Shown: positions 27,086-38,601, numbered from the stretch's first letter. The stretch: DNA of 64,000 nucleotides from Denitromonas halophila (GCF_007625155.1 NZ_VMNK01000001.1:1-64000), one strand, 5' to 3'. Translations and numbers: made by a program. The notes: generated by a model from the sequence alone, not told the origin.

Positions 27086-28354
27086 TTATGTCCGCGGCTT
27101 GAACAGCCGTGCGGTCTTCACCATGCGATCTTGAGTCTGCACCACTTCGATGGGTACATCGCCAATCCGGATTGAGAGTCCGGCCTCAGGAATATCCTGG
27201 AGGTATTCAACAATCAGCCCGTTCACTGTTTTCGGACCATTTACCGGAAGGTTGAGGCCTAATTTGCGATTGAGGTCTCTCAGGTTGTGCGCACCGTCGA
27301 CAAGAACGCTGTCGCTGGCGTGCCACGCAACGTGATCACCGCCGGCTGGCGCACTGGTGGTGAACTTTCCGATCATCTCTTCGATGATGTCTTCGACGGT
27401 GACCAAGCCGAGCAATTCGCCGTATTCGTCCACGACGAGGCCCATGCGTTGCTTGTTCTCCTGGAAGAACTGAAGCTGTGAGTAGACGGGCGTGTCTGCC
27501 GGAATGAAGTAGGGCTTGGAGAGTATGTTGCGCAAGGCTTCATGGTCCAGACGCTCTTCAAGCGTATGGCTGAGCATGCGGCGCAGGTGCAGGATGCCGA
27601 CGACGTTGTCGGTCTCGCCGTCGAACACCGGCAAACGGGTGTGGTAGCTCGTTGCCAGTTGCTGGCGAATATCTTCGATGGTGTCCGACAGGTCGATGCC
27701 CTCAATGGCGCCTCTTGGCGTCATGACGTCCTCGACGGTGATGTCTTCCAGTTCAAACATGTTCAGCAGGATGCTGCGGTGCTTTGATGGAATGACGTGT
27801 CCCGCCTCGAGAACCATGCTGCGCAGTTCTTCCGTCGAGACCTGGTCTTGTCCGTTTTCGCCTTGAGGGGCCAGTCGGAGTGCGCGCAGGAGAACGGCGA
27901 CGAACAGGTTGACGAACCAGACCGCAAAATAGGAGGCGCGCAATAAAAAGGTCAGCGGAAAGGCGTAGATGACCGCGAGTCGGTCGGCATACCTCGCGCC
28001 GATCACCTTTGGCGTGATCTCTGAAAAAACGAGAATCATGAAGGTCACGGCAAGTGTGCCCGCGCCGAGCGCCCAACGTTCCTCGCCGAACAAGGCAATC
28101 GTGATCACGCTTACCAGCGTCGCGGCGGCAGCGTTGACCAGATTGTTGAACAGCAAAATGACGCCGAGCAGCTTTTCTGTCTGCCCGAGCAGATTCAGCG
28201 CCAGAGTGGCACCTCGGTGGCCGCTTGAGGCCATGGATTTGAGGCGATAGCGGTTAGCGACCATCATGGTCGTTTCGGCCATCGAGAACAGGCCGGAAAA
28301 CACCAACAGCAAGGCGAGTGCAGAGATCTGCACTGAAAGAGGAATGTCGGTCAC
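27086..28354 (-). CDS. CNNM/CBS-domain transporter-associated protein (CorC/HlyC family)
   Basis: A 422-residue membrane protein. An N-terminal DUF21/CNNM domain of about four helices (ISALALLLVFSGLFSMAETT, NNLVNAAAATLVSVITIALF) is followed by a CBS pair (VEDVMTPRGAIEGIDLSD, LVTVEDIIEEMIGKF) and a C-terminal CorC/HlyC domain (NLRDLNRKLGLNLPV). Relatives act in magnesium or cobalt efflux and resistance; the ion is not determinable here. It lies upstream of pilB on the same strand, with an 88-bp gap. Confidence 0.93.
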   Translation of the reverse strand: MTDIPLSVQISALALLLVFSGLFSMAETTMMVANRYRLKSMASSGHRGATLALNLLGQTEKLLGVILLFNNLVNAAAATLVSVITIALFGEERWALGAGTLAVTFMILVFSEITPKVIGARYADRLAVIYAFPLTFLLRASYFAVWFVNLFVAVLLRALRLAPQGENGQDQVSTEELRSMVLEAGHVIPSKHRSILLNMFELEDITVEDVMTPRGAIEGIDLSDTIEDIRQQLATSYHTRLPVFDGETDNVVGILHLRRMLSHTLEERLDHEALRNILSKPYFIPADTPVYSQLQFFQENKQRMGLVVDEYGELLGLVTVEDIIEEMIGKFTTSAPAGGDHVAWHASDSVLVDGAHNLRDLNRKLGLNLPVNGPKTVNGLIVEYLQDIPEAGLSIRIGDVPIEVVQTQDRMVKTARLFKPRT

Positions 28355-28427
28355 GGCCTGCTAGGCGAAAAGGGGAGCGTCGAGTATTCCGGCGCGATGC
28401 GGTGATGTCAAGGCAGCGACTCCGGTT

Positions 28428-29255
28428 TCAGGCCGCGCGTTGAAGCAGGATTTCGATGACAAACCGGCTGCCGACATAGGCCAGCATCAAGGCCGCGAAG
28501 CCGGCAATCGTCCAGCGCTGGGCGAGTTTCCCGCGCCATCCCCACAGATGGCGACCGACCAGCAAGCCGCCAAAGAGCAGCCATGAGATTGCGGCGAACA
28601 CCGTTTTATGGTCGACCGAAAAGGCTTTTCCGAATAGCACTTCGGAAAAGGCGACGCCCGAAATCAGCGTCAGGGTGAGCAGCACAAAGGCGATGCGGAT
28701 CAGGCGGAACAGCAGATGTTCCATTGTCAGCAATGGCGGCAGAGAGGCAAAGGCGTTCGAAAGACGCGCGCTGTGCAGTCGCTTTTCGGCAATGGCCATG
28801 AGTAGCGCATGCAAGGTGGCGAGGGTAAACAGGCTGTAGGCCAGCATGGCCACGATGAAATGTGCCCGGAACGCTGGCGAATCGGCTTTATCCAGCAAGT
28901 GAGGTGGCGGAAACAGCCCGGGGAGCAGCGCCGCAACGGCGGCGGCTGGCATCACAAAGGTTTGCAGGCCATCCAGCCGGGAGAAAAAATTTTCGATCCA
29001 GTAGAACAAGACTGCGAGCCACACCATCAGCGACATGGCGGTGCCAAAGCCGAAATGCATCCCCTCGCCAGGGAAGAGCTCGCCATGGAGCACCGCGCCG
29101 TGGGCGAGCAGGGCAATGAGAAGCGCGACGCGCTCCAAGGTCGATAGGCCGCGACGTGGTGTATGGCCGGAGGGGTGCCAGCGGGTACGCCAGAAGTGCA
29201 CGCCAAGAGCGGCATACATGGAGGCGGGCAGCAGATGCAGTAGAATCGATGGCAT
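28428..29255 (-). CDS. CcsA/YpjD-like cytochrome c assembly membrane protein
   Basis: A 275-residue protein with about eight hydrophobic helices and conserved His residues (VALLIALLAHGAVLHGELFP; FSVDHKTVFAAISWLLFG; LVGRHLWGWRGKLA), matching the heme-handling cytochrome c assembly family. This short form is commonly found divergent from ffh in betaproteobacteria, as it is here, and its exact role is uncertain. Only 37 bp separate its start from ffh, so the promoters must overlap. Confidence 0.9.
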   Translation of the reverse strand: MPSILLHLLPASMYAALGVHFWRTRWHPSGHTPRRGLSTLERVALLIALLAHGAVLHGELFPGEGMHFGFGTAMSLMVWLAVLFYWIENFFSRLDGLQTFVMPAAAVAALLPGLFPPPHLLDKADSPAFRAHFIVAMLAYSLFTLATLHALLMAIAEKRLHSARLSNAFASLPPLLTMEHLLFRLIRIAFVLLTLTLISGVAFSEVLFGKAFSVDHKTVFAAISWLLFGGLLVGRHLWGWRGKLAQRWTIAGFAALMLAYVGSRFVIEILLQRAA

Positions 29256-29292
29256 TGCGCAAGTTTACTCCAAGCCAGAATCCCGGACCATC

Positions 29293-30651
29293 ATGCTAGA
29301 CAATTTGACCACGCGGCTTTCCAAAGTCGTCAAAACCCTCCGTGGCCACGCCCGGCTGACCGAAGACAACATTCAGGACGCGATGCGTGAAGTGCGCATG
29401 GCACTTCTGGAAGCCGACGTGGCCTTGCCTGTGGTCAAGGATTTCGTTGCGCGGGTGCGCGAGAAGGCTGTCGGCCAGGCGGTGGTCGGTTCGCTCACGC
29501 CGGGGCAGGCCCTCGTCGGGGTGGTGCACGACGAATTGTGTGCCCTCATGGGGGCGAAGAATGAAGGCTTGAATCTCGCCGCACAGCCGCCTGCCGTGGT
29601 GCTGATGGCGGGCTTGCAGGGCGCCGGTAAAACGACGACCACTGGCAAGCTCGGCAAATTGCTGCGCGAGCGCAAGAAGAAAAAGGTGCTGGTGGTGTCG
29701 GCCGACGTGTATCGGCCGGCGGCAATCGAGCAGCTGAAAACCGTGGCCGGGCAAGCCGGCGTGGAATTCTTCCCGTCGCAAACCACCCAGAAGCCGGTCG
29801 ATATCGCCTTGGCGGCGCTGGATTACGCCCGCAAGCACTTCTTTGATGTGTTGCTGGTCGACACGGCGGGCCGGCTCGCCATCGACGAAGCGATGATGGC
29901 CGAAATCAAGGCGGTGCATGCCGCGATTCTGCCGGTCGAGACCTTGTTTGTGGTCGATGCCATGTTGGGTCAGGACGCGGTCAATACCGCGGCGGCCTTC
30001 AACGAGGCACTCCCCCTGACCGGTATCGTGCTGACCAAGCTGGATGGCGACTCGCGTGGCGGTGCGGCACTGTCGGTGCGTCACGTGACCGGCAAGCCGA
30101 TCAAGTTCGCTGGTGTGGCCGAGAAGCTCGATGGCCTGGAAGAGTTCTTCCCGGAGCGCATGGCGTCCCGGATTCTCGGCATGGGCGACATCATGGGCCT
30201 GGTCGAGGACGCGCGCCGTGGCGTCGACGAGGACAAGGCTAAAGCCTTTGCGCAGAAGCTCAAATCGGGCAAGGGCTTCGATCTGAATGATTTCAAGGAG
30301 CAGATCGGCCAGATGCGCAAGATGGGCGGTTTGACGTCGATGATGGACAAGCTGCCCGCACAGTTTGCGCAAGCCGCCAGTCAGTTGCAGGGCGGGGCCG
30401 AAGAAAAGATGGTTGGACGCGTTGAAGGCATCATCAATTCGATGACGCCGCTTGAGCGTGCTAAGCCTGAACTGCTCAAGGCATCGCGCAAGCGGCGTAT
30501 TGCCAGCGGCGCCGGGGTGCCGGTGCAAGAGGTCAATCGACTGCTCAAGCAGTTTGAACAGACTCAGAAGGTGATGAAGCAGTTCTCCAAGGGCGGCATG
30601 TCGAAGATGATGCGTGGTATGAAGGGGATGCTGCCGGGCATGATGCGGTGA
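29293..30651 (+). CDS. ffh: Signal recognition particle protein Ffh
   Basis: A 452-residue SRP54 GTPase that delivers nascent membrane proteins to FtsY. It has the N domain (residues 1-85), then the G domain with GLQGAGKTTTTGKLGKLLRE, DTAGRLAIDEAMM and TKLDGDSRGGAAL, and a methionine-rich M domain (QMRKMGGLTSMMDKLP, SKMMRGMKGMLPGMMR). The upstream frame is open, but ATG at 29293 starts the canonical MLDNLTTRLSKVVKTLRG. The stop TGA overlaps the next gene's ATG by one base. Confidence 0.98.
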   Translation: MLDNLTTRLSKVVKTLRGHARLTEDNIQDAMREVRMALLEADVALPVVKDFVARVREKAVGQAVVGSLTPGQALVGVVHDELCALMGAKNEGLNLAAQPPAVVLMAGLQGAGKTTTTGKLGKLLRERKKKKVLVVSADVYRPAAIEQLKTVAGQAGVEFFPSQTTQKPVDIALAALDYARKHFFDVLLVDTAGRLAIDEAMMAEIKAVHAAILPVETLFVVDAMLGQDAVNTAAAFNEALPLTGIVLTKLDGDSRGGAALSVRHVTGKPIKFAGVAEKLDGLEEFFPERMASRILGMGDIMGLVEDARRGVDEDKAKAFAQKLKSGKGFDLNDFKEQIGQMRKMGGLTSMMDKLPAQFAQAASQLQGGAEEKMVGRVEGIINSMTPLERAKPELLKASRKRRIASGAGVPVQEVNRLLKQFEQTQKVMKQFSKGGMSKMMRGMKGMLPGMMR

Positions 30652-31484
30652 TGGCGGCACCGCGCGTGCCGGAATCCTTGTTCGCTGCTTTGCGGGGTGC
30701 CTTGCTCGAGTGCGATGTCGTGCAAAAGTGCGCGCGTGTGCATACCCTGAAAACCGCGTTTGATGCCGGCCAGTTGTGTCTTGATGACGACACGCCGCCC
30801 GAATCAATCGTTGAGTGCGGTCGGCCCGCGCGCCCTGAACTGGTGGCGCCAAACAAGCTGCGCAAGCGCCGTCCCGGCAGCCCCGACGGTCACGCCGCCT
30901 TGTTGCATGCCATTGCCCACATCGAATTCAATGCGATCAACCTGGCGCTGGACTGTGCTTATCGCTACCGTGGGTTGCCGGACGCGTTCTATCACGGTTG
31001 GGTGCGGGTCGCCGTCGAAGAGGCGATGCATTTCGGTTTGTTGCGCGAACGGCTGCAGGCGCTGGGGTCCGACTATGGGCGGTTCGCGGCGCACAATGGC
31101 TTGTGGGAGATGACCGTCCAAACGTCGGATGATCCGCTTGCCCGGATGGCACTGGTGCCGCGCGTGTTAGAGGCGCGCGGACTGGATGCGACGCCGCCGA
31201 TCATGAACAAGCTACGTCATGTCGGCGATGCCGCCACATTGGCCGTGTTGGAGATCATCCTGCACGACGAGATCGGCCATGTGGCGCTCGGCGATCACTG
31301 GTTTCGATACTTCTGCGCGCAGCGGGGGCTGGCGCCCGAAGCAACGTATCTGGCGCTGATTGATCAATTCAATGCGCCGTGGCCCAAGCCGCCCCTCAAT
31401 CTTCCTGCGCGACGCACTGCGGGTTTTAGCGAAGCCGAGTTGGCCGTGTTATCCGCGCCACGTCGTTCTAAACAGCCTTCCTGA
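30651..31484 (+). CDS. DUF455 ferritin-like protein
   Basis: A 277-residue protein of the ferritin-like DUF455 family. Metal-ligand-type Glu/His pairs are visible: HAIAHIEFNAINLALDC, VRVAVEEAMHFGLLRERL and LEIILHDEIGHVALGDHW, the ExxH pattern of diiron four-helix bundles. The enzymatic function is not established for the family. It is translationally coupled to ffh. The bidirectional terminator at 31711-31740 probably ends this transcript. Confidence 0.9.
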   Translation: MAAPRVPESLFAALRGALLECDVVQKCARVHTLKTAFDAGQLCLDDDTPPESIVECGRPARPELVAPNKLRKRRPGSPDGHAALLHAIAHIEFNAINLALDCAYRYRGLPDAFYHGWVRVAVEEAMHFGLLRERLQALGSDYGRFAAHNGLWEMTVQTSDDPLARMALVPRVLEARGLDATPPIMNKLRHVGDAATLAVLEIILHDEIGHVALGDHWFRYFCAQRGLAPEATYLALIDQFNAPWPKPPLNLPARRTAGFSEAELAVLSAPRRSKQPS

Positions 31485-31667
31485 TCGGCCTTGTTGTTTC
31501 GCATGGCCTTGCGGAACGTGTCGTGAGAGGCATTTGCATGTCTCATCAGCGTCGCCCACGGTGGCTCGAATGGCGGCGTTGTTGTTGCTCGACGCGACCA
31601 GGGCGAGCGCGTCGATTGTCAGTATCAGAGTGTTGCCCTGGCGCTTGAAGCCGGGAAAGTCTCTCCC

Positions 31668-31688
31668 AGGCGTCAGGCGTCAGGCGTC
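31668..31688 (+). repeat. Three tandem copies of a 7-mer
   Basis: AGGCGTC is repeated three times without interruption in the 281-bp gap between the DUF455 gene and the cytochrome gene. No gene was recognised in the gap. It is probably slippage and has no proposed function. Confidence 0.6.
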
Positions 31689-31710
31689 ATGCGACGGATG
31701 GCGCCAATAA

Positions 31711-31740
31711 AAAAAGGGAGTGACGAATCACTCCCTTTTT
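31711..31740. terminator. Bidirectional rho-independent terminator
   Basis: A 13-bp perfect stem AAAAAGGGAGTGA/TCACTCCCTTTTT with a CGAA loop and A/T tracts on both sides. It lies between convergent genes and can end both the ffh-DUF455 transcript and the cytochrome c4 transcript. Confidence 0.9.
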
Positions 31741-31765
31741 AACCGCGTCGGTGCGCTTTAACGAA

Positions 31766-32392
31766 TCAGCGCAGTCCGGCGATGAAGTCTGATACGGCCT
31801 CGATTTCCTTGTCGGTCATCTTGAGTGCAATCATCTGCATCATCTTGGCCGGATCGTTGGCGCGCTCGCCGGCACGGAAGGCCTTCAGCTGAGCGGCCGT
31901 GTATTCGGCAAACTGGCCAGACAGGCGCGGGAACTGCGTCGGCAGACCTTTGCCTGCGGGGCCGTGGCAGGCAGCACAGGCGGGCAGGCCTTTGGTGGCA
32001 TCGCCGGCGCGCCACAGTTTCTGGCCCCATTCGATGGTCTCGCCATTCTTGGCGACCGCGGGTTCGAGTGTCTGGCTACCAAAATAGTGCGCCACGTTGA
32101 TGACGTCTTCGTCAGTCAGCGCCATTGCCATGCCGTTCATCACAGCATTGACGCGAACGGGCGGATTGCCGTCGGCGGACTTGAACTCAGTGAGTTGCTT
32201 GGCCAGATATTCAGGGATCTGACCCGCCAGTTTCGGGTTGGCAGGCAGCGGGCTATTGCCGTCGGGGTTATGACAGCCGGCGCAGATGCCCTCGGCCGTC
32301 AGCTTGCCTTTTTCGAGATCGGGGGCTTTTTGTTCGGCCTGAACGCTGCCAGCGGCCAGGAAAAGGGAAAGCAGCAGGGAACGCTTCAGCAT
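31766..32392 (-). CDS. Cytochrome c4-type diheme cytochrome
   Basis: A 208-residue exported protein. The signal peptide MLKRSLLLSLFLAAGSVQA is followed by two class I cytochrome c domains, each with one heme motif (CAGCH near residue 37, CAACH near 138) and a distal Met loop (NAVMNGMAMALTDEDV and MMQMIALKMTDKEIEA). Periplasmic cytochromes c4 donate electrons to terminal oxidases or nitrogen oxide reductases. ATG at 32392 was chosen because it begins the signal peptide. It is divergent from engB, as often seen in beta- and gammaproteobacteria. Confidence 0.94.
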   Translation of the reverse strand: MLKRSLLLSLFLAAGSVQAEQKAPDLEKGKLTAEGICAGCHNPDGNSPLPANPKLAGQIPEYLAKQLTEFKSADGNPPVRVNAVMNGMAMALTDEDVINVAHYFGSQTLEPAVAKNGETIEWGQKLWRAGDATKGLPACAACHGPAGKGLPTQFPRLSGQFAEYTAAQLKAFRAGERANDPAKMMQMIALKMTDKEIEAVSDFIAGLR

Positions 32393-32415
32393 GATCTTGA
32401 TGTCCTCGGGTGCCG

Positions 32416-32443
32416 TTGTCGGTCGTTCAAATCCTGATATTCT
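32416..32443 (+). promoter_or_regulatory. Candidate sigma-70 promoter of engB
   Basis: TTGTCG at 32416-32421 and TATTCT at 32438-32443 are separated by 16 bp, about 60 bp upstream of the engB start. It is a moderate match only. Confidence 0.35.
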
Positions 32444-32505
32444 ATAACAGCTTGCTAGGTTTGCGCGATGCAACACCCGCCCCTTTTCCCCATAGTGCCT
32501 TCCGA

Positions 32506-33132
32506 ATGTCCCTCTTCCGTCACGCCGCATTTGAAATCTCAGTCGCCGAACCCCGGGGTCTGCCACCACCTAATGGCGCTGAAATCGCCTTCGCAGGGCG
32601 CTCCAATGCTGGAAAATCGAGCGCCATCAACACCTTGGCGATGCACACACGTCTGGCCTTTGTGTCGAAGACGCCCGGTCGAACCCAGTTGATCAATTTT
32701 TTCCGGCTGCGCTGTGGCGCCGTGATGGTGGACCTGCCGGGCTACGGCTATGCCGAAGTACCCGAAAAAATCCGCCGCCAGTGGCAGGCGCTGCTCGAAA
32801 ACTACCTGCGCGAACGCCCGAATCTGATTGGTCTGGTGTTGATCATGGATTCCCGGCGCCCATTGACCCAACTCGATCGTCAGATGCTCGACTGGTTTGC
32901 GCCCAGCGGCCGGCCGGTGCACGTGCTGCTGACCAAGAGCGATAAGCTGACACGTAATGAACAAGCCAAAACCCTGGCCGCGACGCGCAAAGGGCTGGCC
33001 GAGTGGGGCGATGCGGTGACCGTGCAGATGTTCTCGAGTCTGAAAAAGACCGGGATGGATGAAGTGGATGGTGTTGTGCGCCAATGGCTGGAAGCGCTGC
33101 CGGGCGAGGTGCTTGAGGCTGACGACGCCTGA
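32506..33132 (+). CDS. engB: Ribosome biogenesis GTPase EngB/YsxC
   Basis: A 208-residue GTPase needed for 50S subunit assembly. G motifs: [14 protein letters not shown] (G1), [12 protein letters not shown] (G2), [16 protein letters not shown] (G3) and [12 protein letters not shown] (G4). The frame is open upstream, but ATG at 32506 begins the conserved [15 protein letters not shown]. Three hairpins follow the stop. Confidence 0.96.
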   Translation: MSLFRHAAFEISVAEPRGLPPPNGAEIAFAGRSNAGKSSAINTLAMHTRLAFVSKTPGRTQLINFFRLRCGAVMVDLPGYGYAEVPEKIRRQWQALLENYLRERPNLIGLVLIMDSRRPLTQLDRQMLDWFAPSGRPVHVLLTKSDKLTRNEQAKTLAATRKGLAEWGDAVTVQMFSSLKKTGMDEVDGVVRQWLEALPGEVLEADDA

Positions 33133-33140
33133 AAAAATAG

Positions 33141-34793
<1,653 letters not shown>

Positions 34794-34819
<26 letters not shown>

Positions 34820-35462
34820 ATCCGAGTCGGCTCAGGGCCCGGGGCAGCGCCAGTACGCTGGAAAATTTGGCGTCGACATATGCCGGACACCCGCTGGCAC
34901 GGCTGATCCACACCGTACGCATGCCCAGACGTTTGGCAGCCTTCAGGTTGGCCAGACTGTCCTCGACCAGAATGCAGCGAGACGCCTGCAACTTGTGGTC
35001 GACCAGCAGACGACGAAACGCGCGGTGACCGGGCTTGGGCTGCAAACGCATTTGCTCGATGGCGAATACGCTGTCGACAGATCGACGAAGTCCCATGACG
35101 CTCAGCACCGCATGGGCGTACGCCGAGGGGCCATTCGAGAACACGATTTTTCGACCCGGCAGGCGTTTGAGGCGATGGCGTAGCGCGCGCTCGAACACCA
35201 CCATGTTGTGGAGCCGGTCGAAGCGATGCGTCTCGCGCAGGAAGTGCGCCGGGTCGGTGTCGTGATGACGCATCAAACCGAGTAGCGTCGCGCCGTAGCG
35301 GCGCCAGTAGTCGTTGCGCAGGGCATTGGCCTGGCCTTCATCTACCGCCAACTGCTGCATGATGTAGTCGGTCATGCTGCGGTTGATGTGCGGGAAGATG
35401 TGCGCGCTGGCGTGGTGCAGCGTGTCGTCGAGGTCAAACAGCCAGACCGGTGTGGTGCTCAT
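34794..35462 (-). CDS. HAD-family pyrimidine 5'-nucleotidase-like phosphatase
   Basis: A 222-residue haloacid dehalogenase. Motif I is WLFDLDDTLHHASAHIFPHI (nucleophile Asp), motif II is KIVFSNGPSAYA, and motif IV is RCILVEDSLANLKAAKRLG. The cap region ADEGQANALRNDYWRRYGAT resembles Sdt1/YjjG-type pyrimidine 5'-nucleotidases. It is downstream of bioC with a 4-bp overlap, so it is co-expressed with biotin genes; a role in biotin synthesis is not implied. Confidence 0.88.
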
Positions 35463-36337
35463 TTGGGTCCGCCGGGCCGGCTCTGGAATCGAATGATGGC
35501 GTGGCCATCCGGCGTGGTGCGCGGTGCCGGTTTCCAGGCGTGGCCGTAGACGATTTCAAAGGTGGCGGGGAGTCGTCCGTCGATGCGGCGCGTTTCGTAG
35601 CGTTCGCGCGCCTTCAGCCAGCTGGTCTTGCCGCTCAAGCCACGGGGGCGCGCTGCGCTGGCGTTCCGGCTGCCCGACAGGCGTAGATCGGCGAACAGGC
35701 TGTTCAGATCGGCATAGGTGAGTGTGAGCGTGTCCATGTCCATCACCGGGTCACCGAATCCTGCGCCAACCAGTGCATCGCCGATGTCGTGCATGTCGAT
35801 GAAGCGATGGACGCGGGTGCCCTCGGCATCCTCAAACGCTTCGCGCAGCTCGCGTAGCGTATCGGGGCCGAGCGTGGCGAACATCAGCATGCCGCCGACT
35901 TTCATGACCCGCGCCATTTCGGCCAAGGCAGGAGCCGGGTCGTCCAACCAGTTGAGCATCAGATTCGACCAAAGCATGTCGAACTGGCTGGGGCCGAAGG
36001 GCAGGGCGTTGGCGTTGGCGGCGGTCAGTTGTACCTGGTCGCTGCGACCGAGCAGGCGCTGAAGTCGGCCGACCGTTGGGGCGGCCTGCTGCAGCATGGC
36101 AGGCGCAATGTCGGCGCCGACGCGCCGGGCTTTGGGATAGCGTTCCGCCAGGCGGCGCAGATCGCGCCCGTTGCCGCAGCCCAGGTCGAGGATTGACGTT
36201 GGCTGATGGAGAATGCCTTCCAGGCGTTCATCCATCTGCTGCGCGACGGCGCGTGCCAGAACGTCGTCGTAGCTGCGCGCGGCGGCGTCGAAATGCCGCC
36301 GCACACTGCCGGCGTCGAGGTGAAAGTCGCCTGCCAT
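35459..36337 (-). CDS. bioC: Malonyl-ACP O-methyltransferase
   Basis: A 292-residue SAM-dependent methyltransferase that masks malonyl-ACP as a methyl ester to start pimelate synthesis for biotin. The N-terminal DAGSVRRHFDAAARSYDD is the BioC signature, SILDLGCGNGRDL is the SAM motif I, and DMLWSNLMLNWLDDPAPALAE is motif II. It is 7 bp downstream of bioB. The pimeloyl-ACP esterase gene bioH is not adjacent. Confidence 0.93.
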   Translation of the reverse strand: MAGDFHLDAGSVRRHFDAAARSYDDVLARAVAQQMDERLEGILHQPTSILDLGCGNGRDLRRLAERYPKARRVGADIAPAMLQQAAPTVGRLQRLLGRSDQVQLTAANANALPFGPSQFDMLWSNLMLNWLDDPAPALAEMARVMKVGGMLMFATLGPDTLRELREAFEDAEGTRVHRFIDMHDIGDALVGAGFGDPVMDMDTLTLTYADLNSLFADLRLSGSRNASAARPRGLSGKTSWLKARERYETRRIDGRLPATFEIVYGHAWKPAPRTTPDGHAIIRFQSRPGGPK

Positions 36338-36344
36338 GAAGCGC

Positions 36345-37337
36345 TTAGATGGCCTTCAGTCCGAGCTTGGCGAACAGTGCCTCGTCGCGATCGGTTTCCG
36401 GGTTGTCGGTGGTCAGCAAGCGGTCGCCGTAGAACATCGAGTTGGCGCCGGCGGCAAAGCACAGTGCCTGCATCTCGTCACTCATTTGCTGGCGACCGGC
36501 CGACAGGCGAACGAAGCTATTCGGCATGGTGATGCGCGCCACAGCAATGGTACGGACGAATTCGATCGGGTCGACCTGCTCGTTGTCGGCCATGGGCGTA
36601 CCTTCGATGGCGACCAGATTGTTGATGGGCACCGACTCGGGCGGCGGGTTCATGTTGGCCAGTTGGGCAATCATGGCGGCGCGGTTGCGGCGGTCTTCAC
36701 CCATGCCGACGATGCCGCCGCTGCACACGTTGATGCCGACGTTACGCACCCGGTCGAGCGTATCAAGGCGGTCCTGGAAGGTGTGCGTGGTGATGACCTG
36801 ACCGTAGAATTCGGGCGCGGTGTCGATGTTGTGGTTGTAGTAATCAAGCCCGGCGTCGCGCAGCTTCTCGGCCTGGCCTTCCTTGAGCATGCCGAGGGTG
36901 ACGCAGGTTTCGAGGCCCAGCGCCTTGACCTCGCGGATCATGTCGATCACTGGCTCCAGGTCTTTGTCTTTCGGCCCGCGCCAGGCGGCGCCCATGCAGA
37001 AGCGGCTCGATCCTTTGGCCTTGGCGGCACGCGCGTTTTCGAGAACTTCTTCGAGCGCCAGCAGTCGTTCGCGCTCAAGCCCGGTATCGTAGCGGGCAGA
37101 CTGCGAGCAATAGCCGCAGTCTTCGGAGCAGCCGCCGGTCTTGATCGACAAGAGCGTCGAGCGCTGGACAGCATTCGGATCGAAGTGCTCCCGATGCACT
37201 TGCTGTGCGCGGAAGAGCAGGTCATTGAACGGCAGCTTGAGCAATGCCTCAATTTCAGCGACCTTCCACTTGCGGCCATCGGTCGATTGAGGGGCGGGTG
37301 CCGTTTTCGGCGCGGAGTGTTGGGAAGTCATTGTCAT
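36345..37337 (-). CDS. bioB: Biotin synthase
   Basis: A 330-residue radical-SAM enzyme inserting sulfur into dethiobiotin. The cluster motif [17 protein letters not shown] holds the three [4Fe-4S] cysteines; [20 protein letters not shown] and [14 protein letters not shown] are conserved. It is the first gene of bioB-bioC-HAD on the minus strand. It lies 30 bp from the divergent comF start, so the control regions overlap. Confidence 0.98.
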   Translation of the reverse strand: MTMTSQHSAPKTAPAPQSTDGRKWKVAEIEALLKLPFNDLLFRAQQVHREHFDPNAVQRSTLLSIKTGGCSEDCGYCSQSARYDTGLERERLLALEEVLENARAAKAKGSSRFCMGAAWRGPKDKDLEPVIDMIREVKALGLETCVTLGMLKEGQAEKLRDAGLDYYNHNIDTAPEFYGQVITTHTFQDRLDTLDRVRNVGINVCSGGIVGMGEDRRNRAAMIAQLANMNPPPESVPINNLVAIEGTPMADNEQVDPIEFVRTIAVARITMPNSFVRLSAGRQQMSDEMQALCFAAGANSMFYGDRLLTTDNPETDRDEALFAKLGLKAI

Positions 37338-37367
37338 GATGAGGATTTTTTGCTGTAATTCAAAATT

Positions 37368-38102
37368 ATGGATGTTCCACGATTGAGGGATGCCTTGTCA
37401 AACCAGCCTGCCCGATGGCAGCGCGCGCTGGATGGTGCGTGGCAGTCTCTCTGGCCGCGTCGCTGCGTTCTGTGCGCCAGCGTGCGTGACCCCGATGGTT
37501 TGTGTGCGGGTTGTCGCCGCGACCTGCCATTGTGCCTGTCTGCGTGCCCCACGTGTGCATTGCCGGGCACGGGCGGGGCGCTTTGCGGCCGGTGTCTGAA
37601 GCATCCGCCGGCATTCGATGCCACGACGGCGCTGTATTGCTATGACTATCCTGTGGATCGTTTGGTGCATCGCCTTAAGTACAGTCATGACTTTGGCGTG
37701 GCTGTGGCTTTGTCGCAATGTGTCGTTCGCACCATGGCGGCGCCGGCGGTGGATGTGATCGTGCCGGTGCCGCTGCACGTCGGGAGGCTGGCTGAGCGCG
37801 GTTTCAATCAGGCGCTTGAGATTGCTCGCCCGCTGGGTCGTGCGTGGCAGATACCGGTTGTTGCACGCGGTGTGACACGAACGCGCGTGACTGCCGATCA
37901 GGTCGGGCTCTCGTGGCAAGCGCGAAAGAAAAATCTCCGTGATGCTTTTGATTGCGATATTTCGGTCAACGGCGCTCGGGTGTTGTTGATTGATGATGTG
38001 ATGACCACCGGCGCGACGCTCGGCGCCTTGGCGGCCTGCCTGAAAAAGGCGGGCGCCGCGGCAGTGAGCAATCTGGTGATTGCGCGCACGCCCCTGCGTT
38101 GA
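37368..38102 (+). CDS. ComF-family phosphoribosyltransferase-like protein
   Basis: A 244-residue protein. The N-terminal zinc region has several cysteines ([29 protein letters not shown] and LCGRCLKH), and the C-terminal PRPP-binding domain holds [20 protein letters not shown]. ComF/GntX proteins take part in DNA uptake in naturally competent bacteria, and the pilB-pilC-pilD genes here could serve that purpose. It is divergent from bioB, as gntX is next to bioH in other proteobacteria. Confidence 0.93.
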   Translation: MDVPRLRDALSNQPARWQRALDGAWQSLWPRRCVLCASVRDPDGLCAGCRRDLPLCLSACPTCALPGTGGALCGRCLKHPPAFDATTALYCYDYPVDRLVHRLKYSHDFGVAVALSQCVVRTMAAPAVDVIVPVPLHVGRLAERGFNQALEIARPLGRAWQIPVVARGVTRTRVTADQVGLSWQARKKNLRDAFDCDISVNGARVLLIDDVMTTGATLGALAACLKKAGAAAVSNLVIARTPLR

Positions 38103-38135
38103 TCCGCGCCAGTCCTGCGGGCACAATGCCGCACC

Positions 38136-38600
38136 ATGTTCCATATCGTCCTCTATCAGCCGGAAATTCCGCCCAATACCGGCAACGCCATTCGCTTGAG
38201 TGCCAATGTGGGCGCACGTCTGCATCTGATCGAGCCACTCGGCTTCGAGATGTCCGACAAGGCGCTGGCGCGGGCGGGTCTCGATTACCATCAACTGACG
38301 CATGTCCAGACGCATGCCGACTGGGCGGCGTTTCGCGCCAGTGTGCCTGAGGGGCAGATCTATGCCGTGACGACGCGGGGTGGGCGAGGGTTCAATGAGG
38401 TGTGCTATCAGCCCGGCGATGTGCTGTTGTTTGGCTGCGAAACACGGGGTTTGCCGGCCGAGATGCTTGCCCGGCTTAGTGATGAGCAGCGGGTGCGCAT
38501 CCCAATGCGGCCGGGCAATCGCAGCTTGAATTTGTCGAATGCGGTGGCTGTCGTGGCCTATGAGGCGTGGCGGCAGCGGGGTTACGAAGGCGGCGCTTAG
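38136..38600 (+). CDS. trmL: tRNA (cytidine(34)-2'-O)-methyltransferase
   Basis: A 154-residue SPOUT methyltransferase that 2'-O-methylates the wobble base of tRNA-Leu. The conserved parts are LYQPEIPPNTGNAIRLSANV, LLFGCETRGLPAE and the C-terminal knot IPMRPGNRSLNLSNAVAVVA. It is complete. It ends 1 bp before the convergent gpsA stop. Confidence 0.96.
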   Translation: MFHIVLYQPEIPPNTGNAIRLSANVGARLHLIEPLGFEMSDKALARAGLDYHQLTHVQTHADWAAFRASVPEGQIYAVTTRGGRGFNEVCYQPGDVLLFGCETRGLPAEMLARLSDEQRVRIPMRPGNRSLNLSNAVAVVAYEAWRQRGYEGGA

Positions 38601-38601
38601 A

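Noticed and set aside
31538-31650. Short plus-strand frame beginning MSHQRRPRWLEW behind GAGAGG
   Set aside because: Only 36 codons with extreme Arg/Cys content and no supporting similarity; kept as non-coding.
31668-31688. Tandem AGGCGTC as a possible CRISPR or iteron array
   Set aside because: Three direct 7-mers with no spacers, no cas or rep genes and no other repeats in the window.
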